From the NCBI RefSeq assembly GCF_000507765.1, contig NZ_KI669405.1:1-64000 (forward strand): a stretch of 64,000 nt of DNA, given 5' to 3'. The translations under genes and the position numbers were made by a program. Every line of letters starts with the position of its first letter. The first letter of the stretch is position 1. Below are positions 53,214 through 62,076 of this stretch, piece after piece. The notes under the pieces were generated by a model that searched no databases, had not been told where the DNA came from, and was given only the letters and a program-made list of their open reading frames with translations. The DNA comes from Streptococcus parasanguinis CC87K (GTDB lineage Bacteria; Bacillota; Bacilli; Lactobacillales; Streptococcaceae).

Positions 53214-54206
53214 ATGTATATTGCTACGATCCTTGTATCGTTTCTATTAACAGTGGCTGCTATTCCAGCCTTTATTCGATTTTACCATCGTGCTCATATT
53301 TCCGGGCAACAAATGCACGAAGATGTGAAACAACACAAAGCGAAAGCTGGCACTCCGACAATGGGTGGAGTTGTATTTCTCATTACAGCCGTTCTAGTTA
53401 GTTTTGTCGTTACCGTATTGACTGGAAATTTCACGCGCCCTGTTCAACTGATTCTATTTATCTTGATTCTTTATGGAATTGTTGGATTTTTGGATGACTT
53501 TTTAAAAGTTTTTCGTAAGATTAATGAAGGTCTTAACCCAAAACAAAAATTGGCCCTTCAACTTGTTGGTGGAATCATCTTCTATATTTTTTCTGAACGC
53601 CACGGTGCAGGAAGCCTTTTGAATGTTTTCGGATATGAACTTTACTTGGGCTATTTCTACATTCTCTTTGCTTTATTTTGGTTGGTTGGTTTTTCAAATG
53701 CGGTCAATTTGACAGATGGGATTGATGGATTAGCCAGCATCTCCGTTGCCATTAGCCTGAGTGCCTATTCCTTTATTGCCTATATGCAAGGAAAATGGGA
53801 CATTCTCTTTGTGACTTTGAGTATGATTGGGGCCTTGCTTGGATTCTTTGTCTTCAACCACAAGCCGGCTAAAATCTTTATGGGCGATGTCGGTAGTCTA
53901 GCTCTTGGAGGGATGCTTGCAGCCTTGTCAATGGCTTTGCATGTCGAGTGGACGTTGCTCTTGATTGGTCTGGTCTATGTCATTGAAACAGGTTCAGTGA
54001 TGCTACAAGTGACCTATTTCAAATGGACCAAGAAACGGTACGGGGAAGGACGTCGGATTTTCCGAATGACTCCTTTCCACCATCATTTAGAACTGGGCGG
54101 CCTTTCTGGTAATGGGCAAAACTGGTCAGAATGGAAAGTGGATGCCTTTATGTGGACCATCGCCTTTGTAACAAGTGTCGTGACTCTAGTCCTTCTCTAC
54201 CTATAA
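53214..54206 (+). CDS. mraY: phospho-N-acetylmuramoyl-pentapeptide transferase MraY
   Basis: Transfers phospho-MurNAc-pentapeptide to undecaprenyl phosphate to form lipid I; integral membrane protein of 330 residues with about ten spans. Diagnostic segments are [24 protein letters not shown] (metal-binding Asp pair), [13 protein letters not shown] and [14 protein letters not shown] near the C-terminus. It lies one base after pbp2x, with AGGAGAC inside the end of that gene as ribosome-binding site. A terminator follows. Confidence 0.97.
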   Translation: MYIATILVSFLLTVAAIPAFIRFYHRAHISGQQMHEDVKQHKAKAGTPTMGGVVFLITAVLVSFVVTVLTGNFTRPVQLILFILILYGIVGFLDDFLKVFRKINEGLNPKQKLALQLVGGIIFYIFSERHGAGSLLNVFGYELYLGYFYILFALFWLVGFSNAVNLTDGIDGLASISVAISLSAYSFIAYMQGKWDILFVTLSMIGALLGFFVFNHKPAKIFMGDVGSLALGGMLAALSMALHVEWTLLLIGLVYVIETGSVMLQVTYFKWTKKRYGEGRRIFRMTPFHHHLELGGLSGNGQNWSEWKVDAFMWTIAFVTSVVTLVLLYL

Positions 54207-54235
54207 AACGACGGTGGGCTTGCCCATCGTTTTTT
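54206..54235 (+). terminator. terminator after mraY
   Basis: AAAACGA-GGTGGGC and GCCCATCGTTTT with one bulged C and a TT loop, followed by TTTTT. Confidence 0.85.
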
Positions 54236-54339
54236 GCTGACTGAGAGAGACTTCGCTGGTTAGGAAAAATGACTCATAAGAGAAGCAAGAAGACAGCTTT
54301 TCTGATATAATAATAGAGATCATGAAAGGAACTGAGAAA

Positions 54340-55683
54340 ATGAAATTTACAGAGTTTAATTTTAAGCCCTATATTCAAGAGGCACTGAAAGAAATCAATT
54401 TTAGAGAAGCAACCGAAGTACAGGAAAAACTAATTCCGATTGTCCTAGCTGGAAATGATTTGGTAGGAGAGTCAAAGACTGGTTCTGGGAAAACCCATAC
54501 TTTCCTCTTACCGATTTTTCAAACGTTAAACGAAGACAGCCAACAAGTTGAAGCGGTCATCACGGCTCCTAGTCGGGAGTTGGCGACGCAAATTTACCAA
54601 GCTGCTCGTCAAATCGCTAGTCATTCTGAAAAAGAGATTCGGATTGTGAATTATGTTGGAGGAACGGATAAAAGCCGTCAGATTGAAAAACTCCAGGTCA
54701 AACAACCACATATCGTGATTGGAACTCCAGGCCGGATCTACGATCTAGTTGCATCTGGTGATCTGGCTATTCATAAGGCCCATACTTTTGTGGTAGATGA
54801 GGCGGATATGACACTGGACATGGGATTCTTGTCAACCGTGGATAAGATTGCTTCAAGACTTCCGCAACAACTGCAATTTTTAGTTTTTTCAGCCACCATT
54901 CCGCAGAAATTACAACCTTTCTTGAAAAAATATCTCTCAAACCCAGTCATGGAGCAGATTAAGACCAAGACGGTGATTTCAGATACCATCGATAATTGGC
55001 TGGTTTCGACCAAGGGTCGGGATAAAAATGAGCAAATTTACCAATTGACCAAGACCTTGCAACCTTATTTGGCTATGATTTTCGTTAATACCAAAACGAG
55101 AGCAGATGATCTCCATGCCTATTTAGTGGCTCAAGGATTAAAAGTGGCGAAGATTCACGGAGATATCCCACCACGTGAACGGAAACGGATCATGAATCAG
55201 GTTAAAAATCTTGATTTTGAGTATATTGTGGCCACTGATTTAGCGGCTCGTGGAATTGATATCGAAGGAGTGAGCCATGTCATCAACGATGCTATTCCAC
55301 AAGACCTTTCCTTCTTTGTTCACCGTGTTGGCCGGACAGGGCGCAATGGTCTACCAGGTGTCGCTATTACTCTTTATCAACCGAGTGATGATTCAGATAT
55401 CCGTGAACTAGAAAAAATGGGCATTCGTTTCGTACCGAAAGTGTTGAAAAATGGGGTTATTGAAGATACCTATGATCGGGACAGACGGGCCAATCGTGAG
55501 AAAAAGCAAGAGAAACTCGACATCGAAATGATTGGTCTGGTGAAGAAGAAAAAGAAAAAAATCAAACCAGGCTACAAGAAAAAAATCAAATGGGCAGTTG
55601 ATGAAAAGCGGAGAAAAGCTAAGCGAGCTGAAAACCGTGCGCGTGGCCGGGCGGAACGAAAGGCCAAACGCCAAACTTTCTAA
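54340..55683 (+). CDS. DEAD-box RNA helicase
   Basis: ATP-dependent RNA helicase of the CshB-like group, 447 residues from ATG 54340, which has AAAGGAACTG upstream; the earlier ATG 54322 lies only about four bases after the likely transcription start. Motif Q and I (GESKTGSGKTHTF), Ia (APSRELATQ), II (VVDEADMT), III (SATIP), V (ATDLAARGID) and VI (HRVGRTGRNG) are all visible. The C-terminal 60 residues are strongly basic (Lys/Arg runs), probably for RNA binding. It likely acts in RNA decay, ribosome assembly or cold adaptation; the specific paralogue name is uncertain. Confidence 0.92.
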   Translation: MKFTEFNFKPYIQEALKEINFREATEVQEKLIPIVLAGNDLVGESKTGSGKTHTFLLPIFQTLNEDSQQVEAVITAPSRELATQIYQAARQIASHSEKEIRIVNYVGGTDKSRQIEKLQVKQPHIVIGTPGRIYDLVASGDLAIHKAHTFVVDEADMTLDMGFLSTVDKIASRLPQQLQFLVFSATIPQKLQPFLKKYLSNPVMEQIKTKTVISDTIDNWLVSTKGRDKNEQIYQLTKTLQPYLAMIFVNTKTRADDLHAYLVAQGLKVAKIHGDIPPRERKRIMNQVKNLDFEYIVATDLAARGIDIEGVSHVINDAIPQDLSFFVHRVGRTGRNGLPGVAITLYQPSDDSDIRELEKMGIRFVPKVLKNGVIEDTYDRDRRANREKKQEKLDIEMIGLVKKKKKKIKPGYKKKIKWAVDEKRRKAKRAENRARGRAERKAKRQTF

Positions 55684-55717
55684 CCCCTTCTTTCAAATGT
55701 TCAGAACAAAACATAAA

Positions 55718-55744
55718 TTTTCTTTATGAACTCCATAAAGAAAA
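55718..55744 (+). other. perfect 11-bp hairpin after the helicase gene
   Basis: TTTTCTTTATG (55718-55728) and CATAAAGAAAA (55734-55744), 5-base loop. No T run follows on the forward strand, so it may act as an mRNA 3' stabiliser rather than a terminator. Confidence 0.5.
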
Positions 55745-55768
55745 ACTATTAGGAACTTGTCTAAAATT

Positions 55769-55803
55769 ATGATAGACTAAATTTGAGTAGTCTATCATTT
55801 TTC
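55769..55803 (+). terminator. terminator after the DEAD-box helicase
   Basis: ATGATAGACTA (55769-55779) and TAGTCTATCAT (55788-55798), 8-base loop, followed by TTTTT. Confidence 0.9.
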
Positions 55804-55879
55804 TATTTCTGTAGCAATTTTTGGAATTCCGATAGTGAATGTGATAGAATGTTTATGTTCGAGAAAGGAAGTAACAAGA

Positions 55880-56680
55880 ATGTTTACAACTAATCTATTA
55901 ACAGCCAACTGGTATGCCGACTTTTTAAAACACGTTCCAGATAGCAAGCTGTTTAGTTTGAGAGCTGTATTGGATGCATTCCCAGCTGTCATAGGGAAAC
56001 TGCCTGTGACGATTTTACTAGCCCTGGGAGGCGCATTTGTTGGGATTATTTTTGCCATGATTTTTGCTCTGGTCAAAATTAATCGTGTACGAATCCTCTA
56101 CCCGATTCAAGCTGTTTTTGTCAGCTTTTTACGTGGGACTCCTTTGTTGGTTCAGTTGATGTTGACCTATTATGGGATTCCTCTTATTTTAAAAGCGATC
56201 AATCAGTCTTATGGAACAGCTTTTAATATTAATGCCATTCCAGCTGAGCTATTTGCGATTGTGGCCCTTGCCTTTAATGAGGCGGCGTATGCGAGCGAGA
56301 CCATCCGGGCAGCGATTTTATCGGTGGATCCTGGTGAGATAGAGGCAGCACGTAGTCTTGGAATGACCAACCGTCAAGTTTATCGCCGGATTATTATTCC
56401 CAATGCAGCAGTCGTTGCAACTCCAACCTTAATCAACTCTCTCATTGGTTTAACTAAGGGGACATCGCTAGCCTTTAGTGCCAGTGTGGTTGAAATTTTT
56501 GCCCAAGCACGGATTATTGGGGGGAGCGATTTGAAGTATTTTGAACGCTTTATCACGGTATCGATTGTTTACTGGATTGTGAATATCCTCATAGAAATGC
56601 TAGGCCGTCACATTGAACGACGACTGGATATTGAGACTCCCGTAGCAATTGATTTACCAGATCAGGAGGTCCGGATCTAA
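55880..56680 (+). CDS. amino-acid ABC transporter permease
   Basis: Membrane subunit of a polar amino-acid uptake ABC transporter (His/Glu/Gln/Arg/Cys family), 266 residues from ATG 55880 with AAAGGAAG before it. An earlier in-frame ATG at 55835 lacks a ribosome-binding site. Five or so hydrophobic spans; the family loop GTPLLVQLMLTYYGIP and the EAA-like motif EIEAARSLGMTNRQVYRRIIIPNA that contacts the ATPase are present. The order permease-ATPase-small protein-trxB matches S. pneumoniae, where the pair has been connected with cystine; substrate here is inference. No binding protein gene is next to it. Confidence 0.9.
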   Translation: MFTTNLLTANWYADFLKHVPDSKLFSLRAVLDAFPAVIGKLPVTILLALGGAFVGIIFAMIFALVKINRVRILYPIQAVFVSFLRGTPLLVQLMLTYYGIPLILKAINQSYGTAFNINAIPAELFAIVALAFNEAAYASETIRAAILSVDPGEIEAARSLGMTNRQVYRRIIIPNAAVVATPTLINSLIGLTKGTSLAFSASVVEIFAQARIIGGSDLKYFERFITVSIVYWIVNILIEMLGRHIERRLDIETPVAIDLPDQEVRI

Positions 56681-57423
56681 TGATTTATATTTCAGAATTA
56701 TCAAAGACATTTTCAGGTCAAAAGGTTTTAAATAATCTAAGTTTGGAAATTCAAAAAGGGGAAGTAGTAGCCTTGATTGGGTCTTCTGGAGCGGGTAAAT
56801 CGACCTTTTTACGCAGTTTAAACTATTTGGAAGCTCCAGACAGTGGTAGAATTAAGATTGATGATTTCGAGGTTGACTTTGAACATATTAGTCAAGATCA
56901 AATCTTAACTTTGCGGAGAAAGTTGGCCATGGTTTTCCAACAGTTTAATTTGTTTGGAAGGAAAACAGCTCTTGAAAATGTGAAAGAAGGGCTCGTTGTT
57001 GTAAAGGGCTTATCCGATCAAGAAGCAACGAAAATTGCACGAGAAGAACTGGCAAAAGTTGGCTTATCGGATCGTGAAAATCACTATCCTCGTCATCTCT
57101 CAGGCGGACAAAAGCAACGCGTGGCTTTGGCTCGTGCCTTGGCCATGAAACCAGAAGTTCTTTTGCTGGATGAACCGACTTCAGCCTTGGATCCAGAATT
57201 GGTTGGAGAAGTTGAAAAATCCATTGCCAATGCCGCAAAAACGGGACAAACTATGGTACTGGTCAGCCATGATATGTCTTTTGTAGCACAAGTGGCAGAT
57301 AAGGTCTTGTTTTTGGATAAAGGACGGATTATTGAATCTGGAACACCAGAGGAAATCATGCAGCATCCAAAAGAAGAACGGACAAAAGAATTCTTTGCTA
57401 GTTACAAACGGACTTATGTTTGA
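56680..57423 (+). CDS. amino-acid ABC transporter ATP-binding protein
   Basis: ATPase of the same transporter, 247 residues. Walker A is GSSGAGKSTFLRSL at about residues 32-45; Q-loop VFQQFNLFG; signature HLSGGQKQRVALARALA; Walker B LLLDEPTSALDPE; switch His in LVSHDMSF. It begins on the last base of the permease stop codon (TAATG), so the two are coupled. A GC-rich hairpin follows before the small DUF4059 gene. Confidence 0.94.
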   Translation: MIYISELSKTFSGQKVLNNLSLEIQKGEVVALIGSSGAGKSTFLRSLNYLEAPDSGRIKIDDFEVDFEHISQDQILTLRRKLAMVFQQFNLFGRKTALENVKEGLVVVKGLSDQEATKIAREELAKVGLSDRENHYPRHLSGGQKQRVALARALAMKPEVLLLDEPTSALDPELVGEVEKSIANAAKTGQTMVLVSHDMSFVAQVADKVLFLDKGRIIESGTPEEIMQHPKEERTKEFFASYKRTYV

Positions 57424-57446
57424 TATAATAGAAAAGAGGTAAGACT

Positions 57447-57478
57447 CAGCTGGCGGTGCTAGCTGGGTTTGTTTTCTG
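57447..57478 (+). terminator. hairpin after the ABC transporter genes
   Basis: CAGCT and AGCTG pair around GGCGGTGCT, followed by GGGTTTGTTTT. Probably a weak terminator or attenuator before the DUF4059 gene. Confidence 0.5.
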
Positions 57479-57504
57479 AAAATGTAAAAATATTTGGAGT
57501 CGTG

Positions 57505-57732
57505 ATGTTAAATAAATTATTGTCCTTATATTTACAAAGTTTAGTGACGACAACGATTTTAGTTGGGATCGCTTCTTGTATTTGGATTGGCTACCGTGCC
57601 CTTAAGAAGAAAGATAAAACAGCCAAGCAACGACAAGCGCATTTGTATGATATCCTCTTAATTGATATCATGACGATTCCTATTTTAACCTTTGCGGTCA
57701 TAGGGATCTTGTTTATCTTTCAAGCACGATAA
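57505..57732 (+). CDS. DUF4059 family small membrane protein
   Basis: A 75-residue protein restricted to streptococci and relatives, function unknown. It has two hydrophobic spans (about residues 12-30, VTTTILVGIASCIWIGY, and 50-72, IDIMTIPILTFAVIGILFIF) joined by a basic loop (LKKKDKTAKQRQ). I start at ATG 57505 behind TTGGAG; a 12-residue upstream extension would start inside the preceding hairpin. Position between a cystine-type ABC transporter and thioredoxin reductase is conserved in pneumococcus and hints at a thiol-redox setting, but that is inference. Confidence 0.85.
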   Translation: MLNKLLSLYLQSLVTTTILVGIASCIWIGYRALKKKDKTAKQRQAHLYDILLIDIMTIPILTFAVIGILFIFQAR

Positions 57733-57791
57733 TTGCAAAAATGCCGTGTTAGAATTATAATGATTACAACGAAACGGAAAAGAGGTTGACT

Positions 57792-58703
57792 ATGTTTGAT
57801 ACAGTGATTATTGGAGCAGGTCCTGCAGGGATGACTGCGGCCCTTTATGCAGCACGAAGTAATTTAAAAGTCGCTTTGATTGAGAGAGGGATTCCAGGCG
57901 GCCAAATGAACAATACATCTGACATTGAAAACTATCCTGGCTATGCCAATATTAGTGGCCCGGAGTTGGCTGAAAAAATGTTTGAGCCCTTAGAAAATCT
58001 TGGTGTGGAACATTTGTTTGGTCAGGTAGAGCGCATCGAAGACCACGGAGCAACCAAAAAGATTGTCACAGATGACGGGGAATTTGAAGCTAAGACCCTT
58101 GTGATTGCAACAGGATCTAACCACCGTTTATTAAATGTCCCTGGTGAAGAGGAGCTGAATAGTAGAGGGGTTTCCTACTGTGCTGTTTGTGATGGAGCTT
58201 TCTTTAGAGATGAAGATCTCTTGGTCGTTGGTGGTGGCGATTCTGCGGTAGAAGAAGCTGTCTTTTTGACGCAGTTTGCAAAAACAGTGACCATTGCCCA
58301 TCGTCGTGATCAGTTGCGTGCCCAAAAAGTTCTTCAAGACCGTGCCTTTGCCAATGATAAAATTCACTTTGCTTGGAATACAGTTGTTGAAGAAATTAAG
58401 GGGGAACAAAAAGTAACGTCTGTCCTTTTAAAAGATGTGAAGACAGGAGAGGTTAGAGAGCAGGCTTTCGGTGGTGTCTTTATCTATGTCGGTTTAGATC
58501 CTGTCAGTGATTTTGCGACGGAACTTGGTATTTTAGATGAAAATGGCTGGGTGGTGACGGATGATCATATGAGGACCACAGTCCCAGGTATTTTTGCGGT
58601 TGGTGATGTTCGTCAAAAAGACCTACGTCAAGTGACGACAGCAGTCGGAGACGGTGCGATTGCTGGCCAAGAAGTTTATAAATATATCACAGAAAACTTT
58701 TAA
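57792..58703 (+). CDS. trxB: thioredoxin-disulfide reductase TrxB
   Basis: FAD and NADPH enzyme that keeps thioredoxin reduced, 303 residues. FAD motif VIIGAGPAGMTAALYA is at residues 5-20; the redox pair is in CAVCDGAF; the NADPH motif is VVGGGDSAVEEA; the C-terminal FAD motif is GIFAVGDVRQKDLRQV. ATG 57792 lies behind AAAGAGG; an in-frame TTG at 57786 is too close to it. It is in the ABC-transporter/DUF4059 group and ends with a strong terminator. Confidence 0.97.
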   Translation: MFDTVIIGAGPAGMTAALYAARSNLKVALIERGIPGGQMNNTSDIENYPGYANISGPELAEKMFEPLENLGVEHLFGQVERIEDHGATKKIVTDDGEFEAKTLVIATGSNHRLLNVPGEEELNSRGVSYCAVCDGAFFRDEDLLVVGGGDSAVEEAVFLTQFAKTVTIAHRRDQLRAQKVLQDRAFANDKIHFAWNTVVEEIKGEQKVTSVLLKDVKTGEVREQAFGGVFIYVGLDPVSDFATELGILDENGWVVTDDHMRTTVPGIFAVGDVRQKDLRQVTTAVGDGAIAGQEVYKYITENF

Positions 58704-58709
58704 TCTTTT

Positions 58710-58742
58710 AAAAATCTGAGGTTTGTGTCTCAGATTTTTTTT
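58710..58742 (+). terminator. terminator after trxB
   Basis: AAAAATCTGAG (58710-58720) and CTCAGATTTTT (58729-58739), followed by TTT. Confidence 0.92.
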
Positions 58743-58842
58743 GTGCTTTCCTTTCAGTATTCAATAGGGCTGAAATGTGCTATAATGGTACTAATTTTAT
58801 GGTAGGAATTCATAGAACAAATCAAAAAAAAGAGGTATTCAT

Positions 58843-60303
58843 ATGTATCCAGATGACAGTTTAACCTTGCATACTGATTTATACCAAATCAACATGATGC
58901 AGGTCTATTTTGATCAAGGTATCCACAATAAACATGCTGTATTTGAAGTGTATTTTCGTCAACAGCCTTTTAAAAACGGCTATGCTGTATTTGCTGGCTT
59001 AGAGCGAATTGTGAAATATTTGGAAAACTTGAGTTTTTCTGAGAGCGATATTGCCTATTTAGAGTCACTTGGTTATCATGGAGCCTTCTTGGAATATCTC
59101 CGTGATCTTAAGTTGGAACTGACAGTACGCTCGGCTCAAGAAGGTGACTTAGTTTTTGCCAATGAACCAATTGTCCAGGTCGAAGGCCCTCTGGCTCAGT
59201 GTCAATTGGTGGAAACAGCCCTCTTAAATATTGTCAACTTTCAAACCTTGATAGCCACAAAGGCTGCACGCATTCGTTCGGTCATTGAAGATGAGCCTTT
59301 GATGGAATTTGGGACACGCCGCGCGCAAGAAATGGATGCTGCGATTTGGGGAACTCGTGCGGCAGTCATCGGAGGTGCTAATGGGACTAGTAATGTTCGG
59401 GCAGGAAAACTCTTTGGAATCCCTGTTTTAGGAACCCATGCCCATTCTCTTGTACAGGTATATGGAAATGACTACCAAGCCTTTAAGGCCTACGCGGAAA
59501 CCCATAAAGATTGTGTCTTCCTCGTCGATACCTATGATACTCTTCGTATTGGGGTTCCTGCAGCTATTCAGGTAGCGCGTGAAATGGGAGAGAAGATCAA
59601 TTTCCTAGGCGTACGGATTGACTCAGGAGATATTGCCTATATTTCTAAAAAGGTTCGCCAGCAATTAGATGAGGCTGGGTTTACAAATGCTAAAATCTAC
59701 GCTTCTAACGACTTGGATGAAAATACCATCCTCAACTTAAAAATGCAAAAAGCAAAAATTGATGTATGGGGTGTGGGAACCAAGCTCATTACGGCTTACG
59801 ATCAACCAGCACTTGGGGCGGTATACAAAATTGTTTCTGTTGAAAACGAAGCAGGAGAGATGATCAATACCATCAAGCTTTCTAATAATGCAGAGAAAGT
59901 TTCTACTCCAGGTAAAAAGCAAGTCTGGCGGATTACGAGTCGTGAAAAAGGTAAGTCAGAAGGGGACTACATCACTTATGATGGAGTAGATGTTTCACAA
60001 CTGACAGAACTTAAAATGTTCCATCCGACTTATACCTACATCAATAAAACGGTCCGAAACTTTGAGGCTATTCCTCTTTTAGTGGATATTTTTAAAGAGG
60101 GGCAATTGGTTTATCAACTACCACCATTATCAGAAATTCAAGAATATGCTCGTAAAAATTACGATCAATTGTGGGATGAATACAAGCGTGTCCTCAATCC
60201 ACAGCATTACCCAGTTGACTTGGCAAAAGATATTTGGCAGGATAAGATGGATCTAATCGAGGAAATGCGTAACAAGGCCAATGGAGAAGGAGAAGCAAAA
60301 TGA
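58843..60303 (+). CDS. pncB: nicotinate phosphoribosyltransferase
   Basis: Converts nicotinic acid and PRPP to nicotinate mononucleotide, the entry to NAD through salvage; streptococci lack de novo NAD synthesis. It has 486 residues. It starts [18 protein letters not shown], with [25 protein letters not shown] for PRPP and phosphate binding, [14 protein letters not shown], and [16 protein letters not shown]. It has an extended -10 (TGCTATAAT near 58780-58790) and AAAAGAGG before the ATG. The last four bases overlap nadE. Confidence 0.96.
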   Translation: MYPDDSLTLHTDLYQINMMQVYFDQGIHNKHAVFEVYFRQQPFKNGYAVFAGLERIVKYLENLSFSESDIAYLESLGYHGAFLEYLRDLKLELTVRSAQEGDLVFANEPIVQVEGPLAQCQLVETALLNIVNFQTLIATKAARIRSVIEDEPLMEFGTRRAQEMDAAIWGTRAAVIGGANGTSNVRAGKLFGIPVLGTHAHSLVQVYGNDYQAFKAYAETHKDCVFLVDTYDTLRIGVPAAIQVAREMGEKINFLGVRIDSGDIAYISKKVRQQLDEAGFTNAKIYASNDLDENTILNLKMQKAKIDVWGVGTKLITAYDQPALGAVYKIVSVENEAGEMINTIKLSNNAEKVSTPGKKQVWRITSREKGKSEGDYITYDGVDVSQLTELKMFHPTYTYINKTVRNFEAIPLLVDIFKEGQLVYQLPPLSEIQEYARKNYDQLWDEYKRVLNPQHYPVDLAKDIWQDKMDLIEEMRNKANGEGEAK

Positions 60304-61124
60304 GTTTGCAAGAAGAGATTATCCAACAATTGGGTGTCAAGCCTAGCATTGATCCTCAGGAAGAGAATCGCCGCTCAGTTGATTTCTTAAAAAGATATCT
60401 AAAAAAACATCCCTTCTTGAAAACATTTGTATTAGGGATCTCAGGAGGACAAGATTCGACTCTTGCTGGACGGTTAGCTCAATTAGCCATGGAAGAAATG
60501 CGCGCAGAGACAGGAGATGCCTCCTATCAATTTATTGCTGTTCGCCTTCCTTATGGGGTACAGGCAGATGAAGAAGATGCCCAAAAAGCTTTGGCCTTCA
60601 TCCAGCCAGATGTCAGCCTAGTCGTTAACATCAAGGAATCGGTTGATGCCATGGAACGCGCTGTCGAAGCAACAGGAACGGATATCTCCGACTTCAACAA
60701 GGGCAATATCAAGGCACGTAGCCGCATGATTGCTCAGTATGCTCTAGCAGGAGCACATAGCGGAGCAGTGATTGGGACGGATCATGCTGCGGAAAATATT
60801 ACTGGCTTCTTCACAAAATTTGGAGATGGTGGTGCAGATATTCTACCTCTATTCCGTTTGAACAAGCGCCAAGGAAAACAATTGCTTAAAGCCTTGGGAG
60901 CTGATCCTGCTCTCTATGAGAAAATCCCAACTGCAGATTTGGAAGAAGAAAAACCAGGTGTTGCTGATGAAGTAGCGCTGGGTGTCACCTATAATGAAAT
61001 CGATGATTACCTAGAAGGCAAACAAGTAAGCCCAGAAGCTCAAGCAACTATTGAAAAATGGTGGTACAAAGGCCAACACAAACGCCACTTGCCAATCACA
61101 GTATTTGATCATTTCTGGGAGTGA
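60300..61124 (+). CDS. nadE: NAD+ synthase (ammonia/glutamine-dependent NadE)
   Basis: Amidates nicotinate adenine dinucleotide to NAD+, finishing the pathway begun by PncB. It has 274 residues, the single-domain ammonia-dependent form without a glutaminase domain. The ATP pyrophosphatase loop is [16 protein letters not shown] at about residues 45-60; [17 protein letters not shown] and [23 protein letters not shown] follow, with [17 protein letters not shown] near the end. The start overlaps pncB (ATGA). The TGA stop lies within the left arm of palindromic repeat copy B. Confidence 0.97.
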   Translation: MSLQEEIIQQLGVKPSIDPQEENRRSVDFLKRYLKKHPFLKTFVLGISGGQDSTLAGRLAQLAMEEMRAETGDASYQFIAVRLPYGVQADEEDAQKALAFIQPDVSLVVNIKESVDAMERAVEATGTDISDFNKGNIKARSRMIAQYALAGAHSGAVIGTDHAAENITGFFTKFGDGGADILPLFRLNKRQGKQLLKALGADPALYEKIPTADLEEEKPGVADEVALGVTYNEIDDYLEGKQVSPEAQATIEKWWYKGQHKRHLPITVFDHFWE

Positions 61125-61167
61125 GACAGAAATCGGTAACTCGTAGAGTTCGATTTCGTAGTCTCAC
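61121..61167. repeat. palindromic repeat, copy B
   Basis: GTGAGAC (61121-61127)/GTCTCAC (61161-61167), GAAATCG (61129-61135)/CGATTTC (61151-61157), AACTC (61138-61142)/GAGTT (61146-61150), loop GTA. Compared with copy A, the outer stem and the inner stem each change on both strands so that pairing is preserved. The first arm contains the nadE stop codon. Confidence 0.85.
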
Positions 61168-61175
61168 CCCCGCAA

Positions 61176-61222
61176 GGCTGTCTAGATTGAAAGGTACTCA
61201 AAGAGCTCCGTTCAAATCAGCC
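61176..61222. repeat. second hairpin of repeat element B
   Basis: GGCTG (61176-61180)/CAGCC (61218-61222) and TTGAA (61187-61191)/TTCAA (61211-61215). It is followed by ACTGCGTC at 61227-61234, as after the second hairpin of element A. Confidence 0.65.
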
Positions 61223-61272
61223 AGCTACTGCGTCAATGTATCATTGAAAAGCTCATGGATGAGGTGGAAACA

Positions 61273-61289
61273 AATAGAATTTTTCTATT
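61273..61289. other. short AT hairpin between repeat copies B and C
   Basis: AATAGAA (61273-61279) and TTCTATT (61283-61289), 3-base loop. No function assigned. Confidence 0.4.
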
Positions 61290-61295
61290 AATACT

Positions 61296-61335
61296 AGACA
61301 GAAATCGGTAACTCGTAGAGTTCGATTTCGTAGTC
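61296..61335. repeat. palindromic repeat, copy C
   Basis: The inner sequence is identical to copy B: GAAATCG (61301-61307)/CGATTTC (61323-61329) and AACTC (61310-61314)/GAGTT (61318-61322). The outer stem has decayed to GAC/GTC. It looks like a partial copy next to copy B. Confidence 0.8.
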
Positions 61336-61368
61336 CGACTATACAATATTGTGAAAATCATCAAAAAG

Positions 61369-61392
61369 AAGGGCGGTTTTATCCGTCCTTTT
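61369..61392 (+). terminator. terminator-like hairpin before the acetyltransferase
   Basis: AAGGGCGG (61369-61376) and CCGTCCTT (61383-61390), one G-U pair, followed by TTC. It could end transcripts coming from nadE. Confidence 0.6.
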
Positions 61393-61457
61393 CATCTAGA
61401 TTAAAGTAAAAAAATTGCAGAATTCAAGTTGCATGAAAAAACGAAGGGAGATAACAT

Positions 61458-62009
61458 ATGAATCATCTTGGTAGTCTTGTTATGGAGACAGAGCATTTAT
61501 ACTTGAGGCCTTTCGTTTTGGAAGATGCACCAGCGATGTATGAAAATTGGGCTTCTGATCCTGAAAATCTGAAATATGTTACCTGGGATGCCCATACATC
61601 TTCTGAGAGGACCAGAGAATCGATCAAAAGATGGGTCGAACAGTATCAAAAACCAGATACTTATAAATGGGCGATCTGTTTCAAAACATCACCGGATCAG
61701 GTAATTGGAGATATTAGTGTGGTTTCCCAAGACCAGGAAAGTCAATCTTGCGAGCTGGGTTATATCCTTGGCAAGAAATTCTGGGGGAAGGGATTCATGA
61801 CAGAAGCTGTCATAGCTGTTTTGGATTTCTTATTGAACGAAGTTGGATTTAAAGAAATTAAAGCCACTTATATCAGTTTAAATCCTGCTTCTGGAAAAGT
61901 CATGGAAAAGGCCGGAATGCAGTATGTAGAAATCATCCCTCATGCTATTCAACGCAAAGGATACTGCGGGGATAAAATTATTTATTCCATACAGAACCCC
62001 TCTCTATAG
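61458..62009 (+). CDS. GNAT family N-acetyltransferase (RimJ/RimL-like)
   Basis: Acetyltransferase of the RimJ/RimL/ribosomal-protein-Ser type, 183 residues; substrate unknown. It starts with the usual ETEHLYLRPFVLEDAPAMYENW, the acetyl-CoA loop is LGKKFWGKGFMTEAVIAVL, and SLNPASGKVMEKAGMQYVE is the typical late segment. GAAGGGAG precedes ATG. It is flanked by repeat elements upstream and pepC downstream; no cotranscription is needed since pepC has its own promoter. It may be a recent or variable gene, since similar small acetyltransferases come and go in streptococci. Confidence 0.88.
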   Translation: MNHLGSLVMETEHLYLRPFVLEDAPAMYENWASDPENLKYVTWDAHTSSERTRESIKRWVEQYQKPDTYKWAICFKTSPDQVIGDISVVSQDQESQSCELGYILGKKFWGKGFMTEAVIAVLDFLLNEVGFKEIKATYISLNPASGKVMEKAGMQYVEIIPHAIQRKGYCGDKIIYSIQNPSL

Positions 62010-62040
62010 GGTGATTTTTACTTGAAGATTCTGCTCAAAG

Positions 62041-62047
62041 GATTATA
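62041..62047 (+). promoter_or_regulatory. pepC -10 region
   Basis: GGATTATAATAG contains a TATAAT -10 at about 62043-62048, about 29 bases before the pepC ATG, with AAAGGAG as ribosome-binding site. The -35 is not clear. Confidence 0.5.
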
Positions 62048-62076
62048 ATAGTAGATAACAAAAAAAGGAGATTGCT

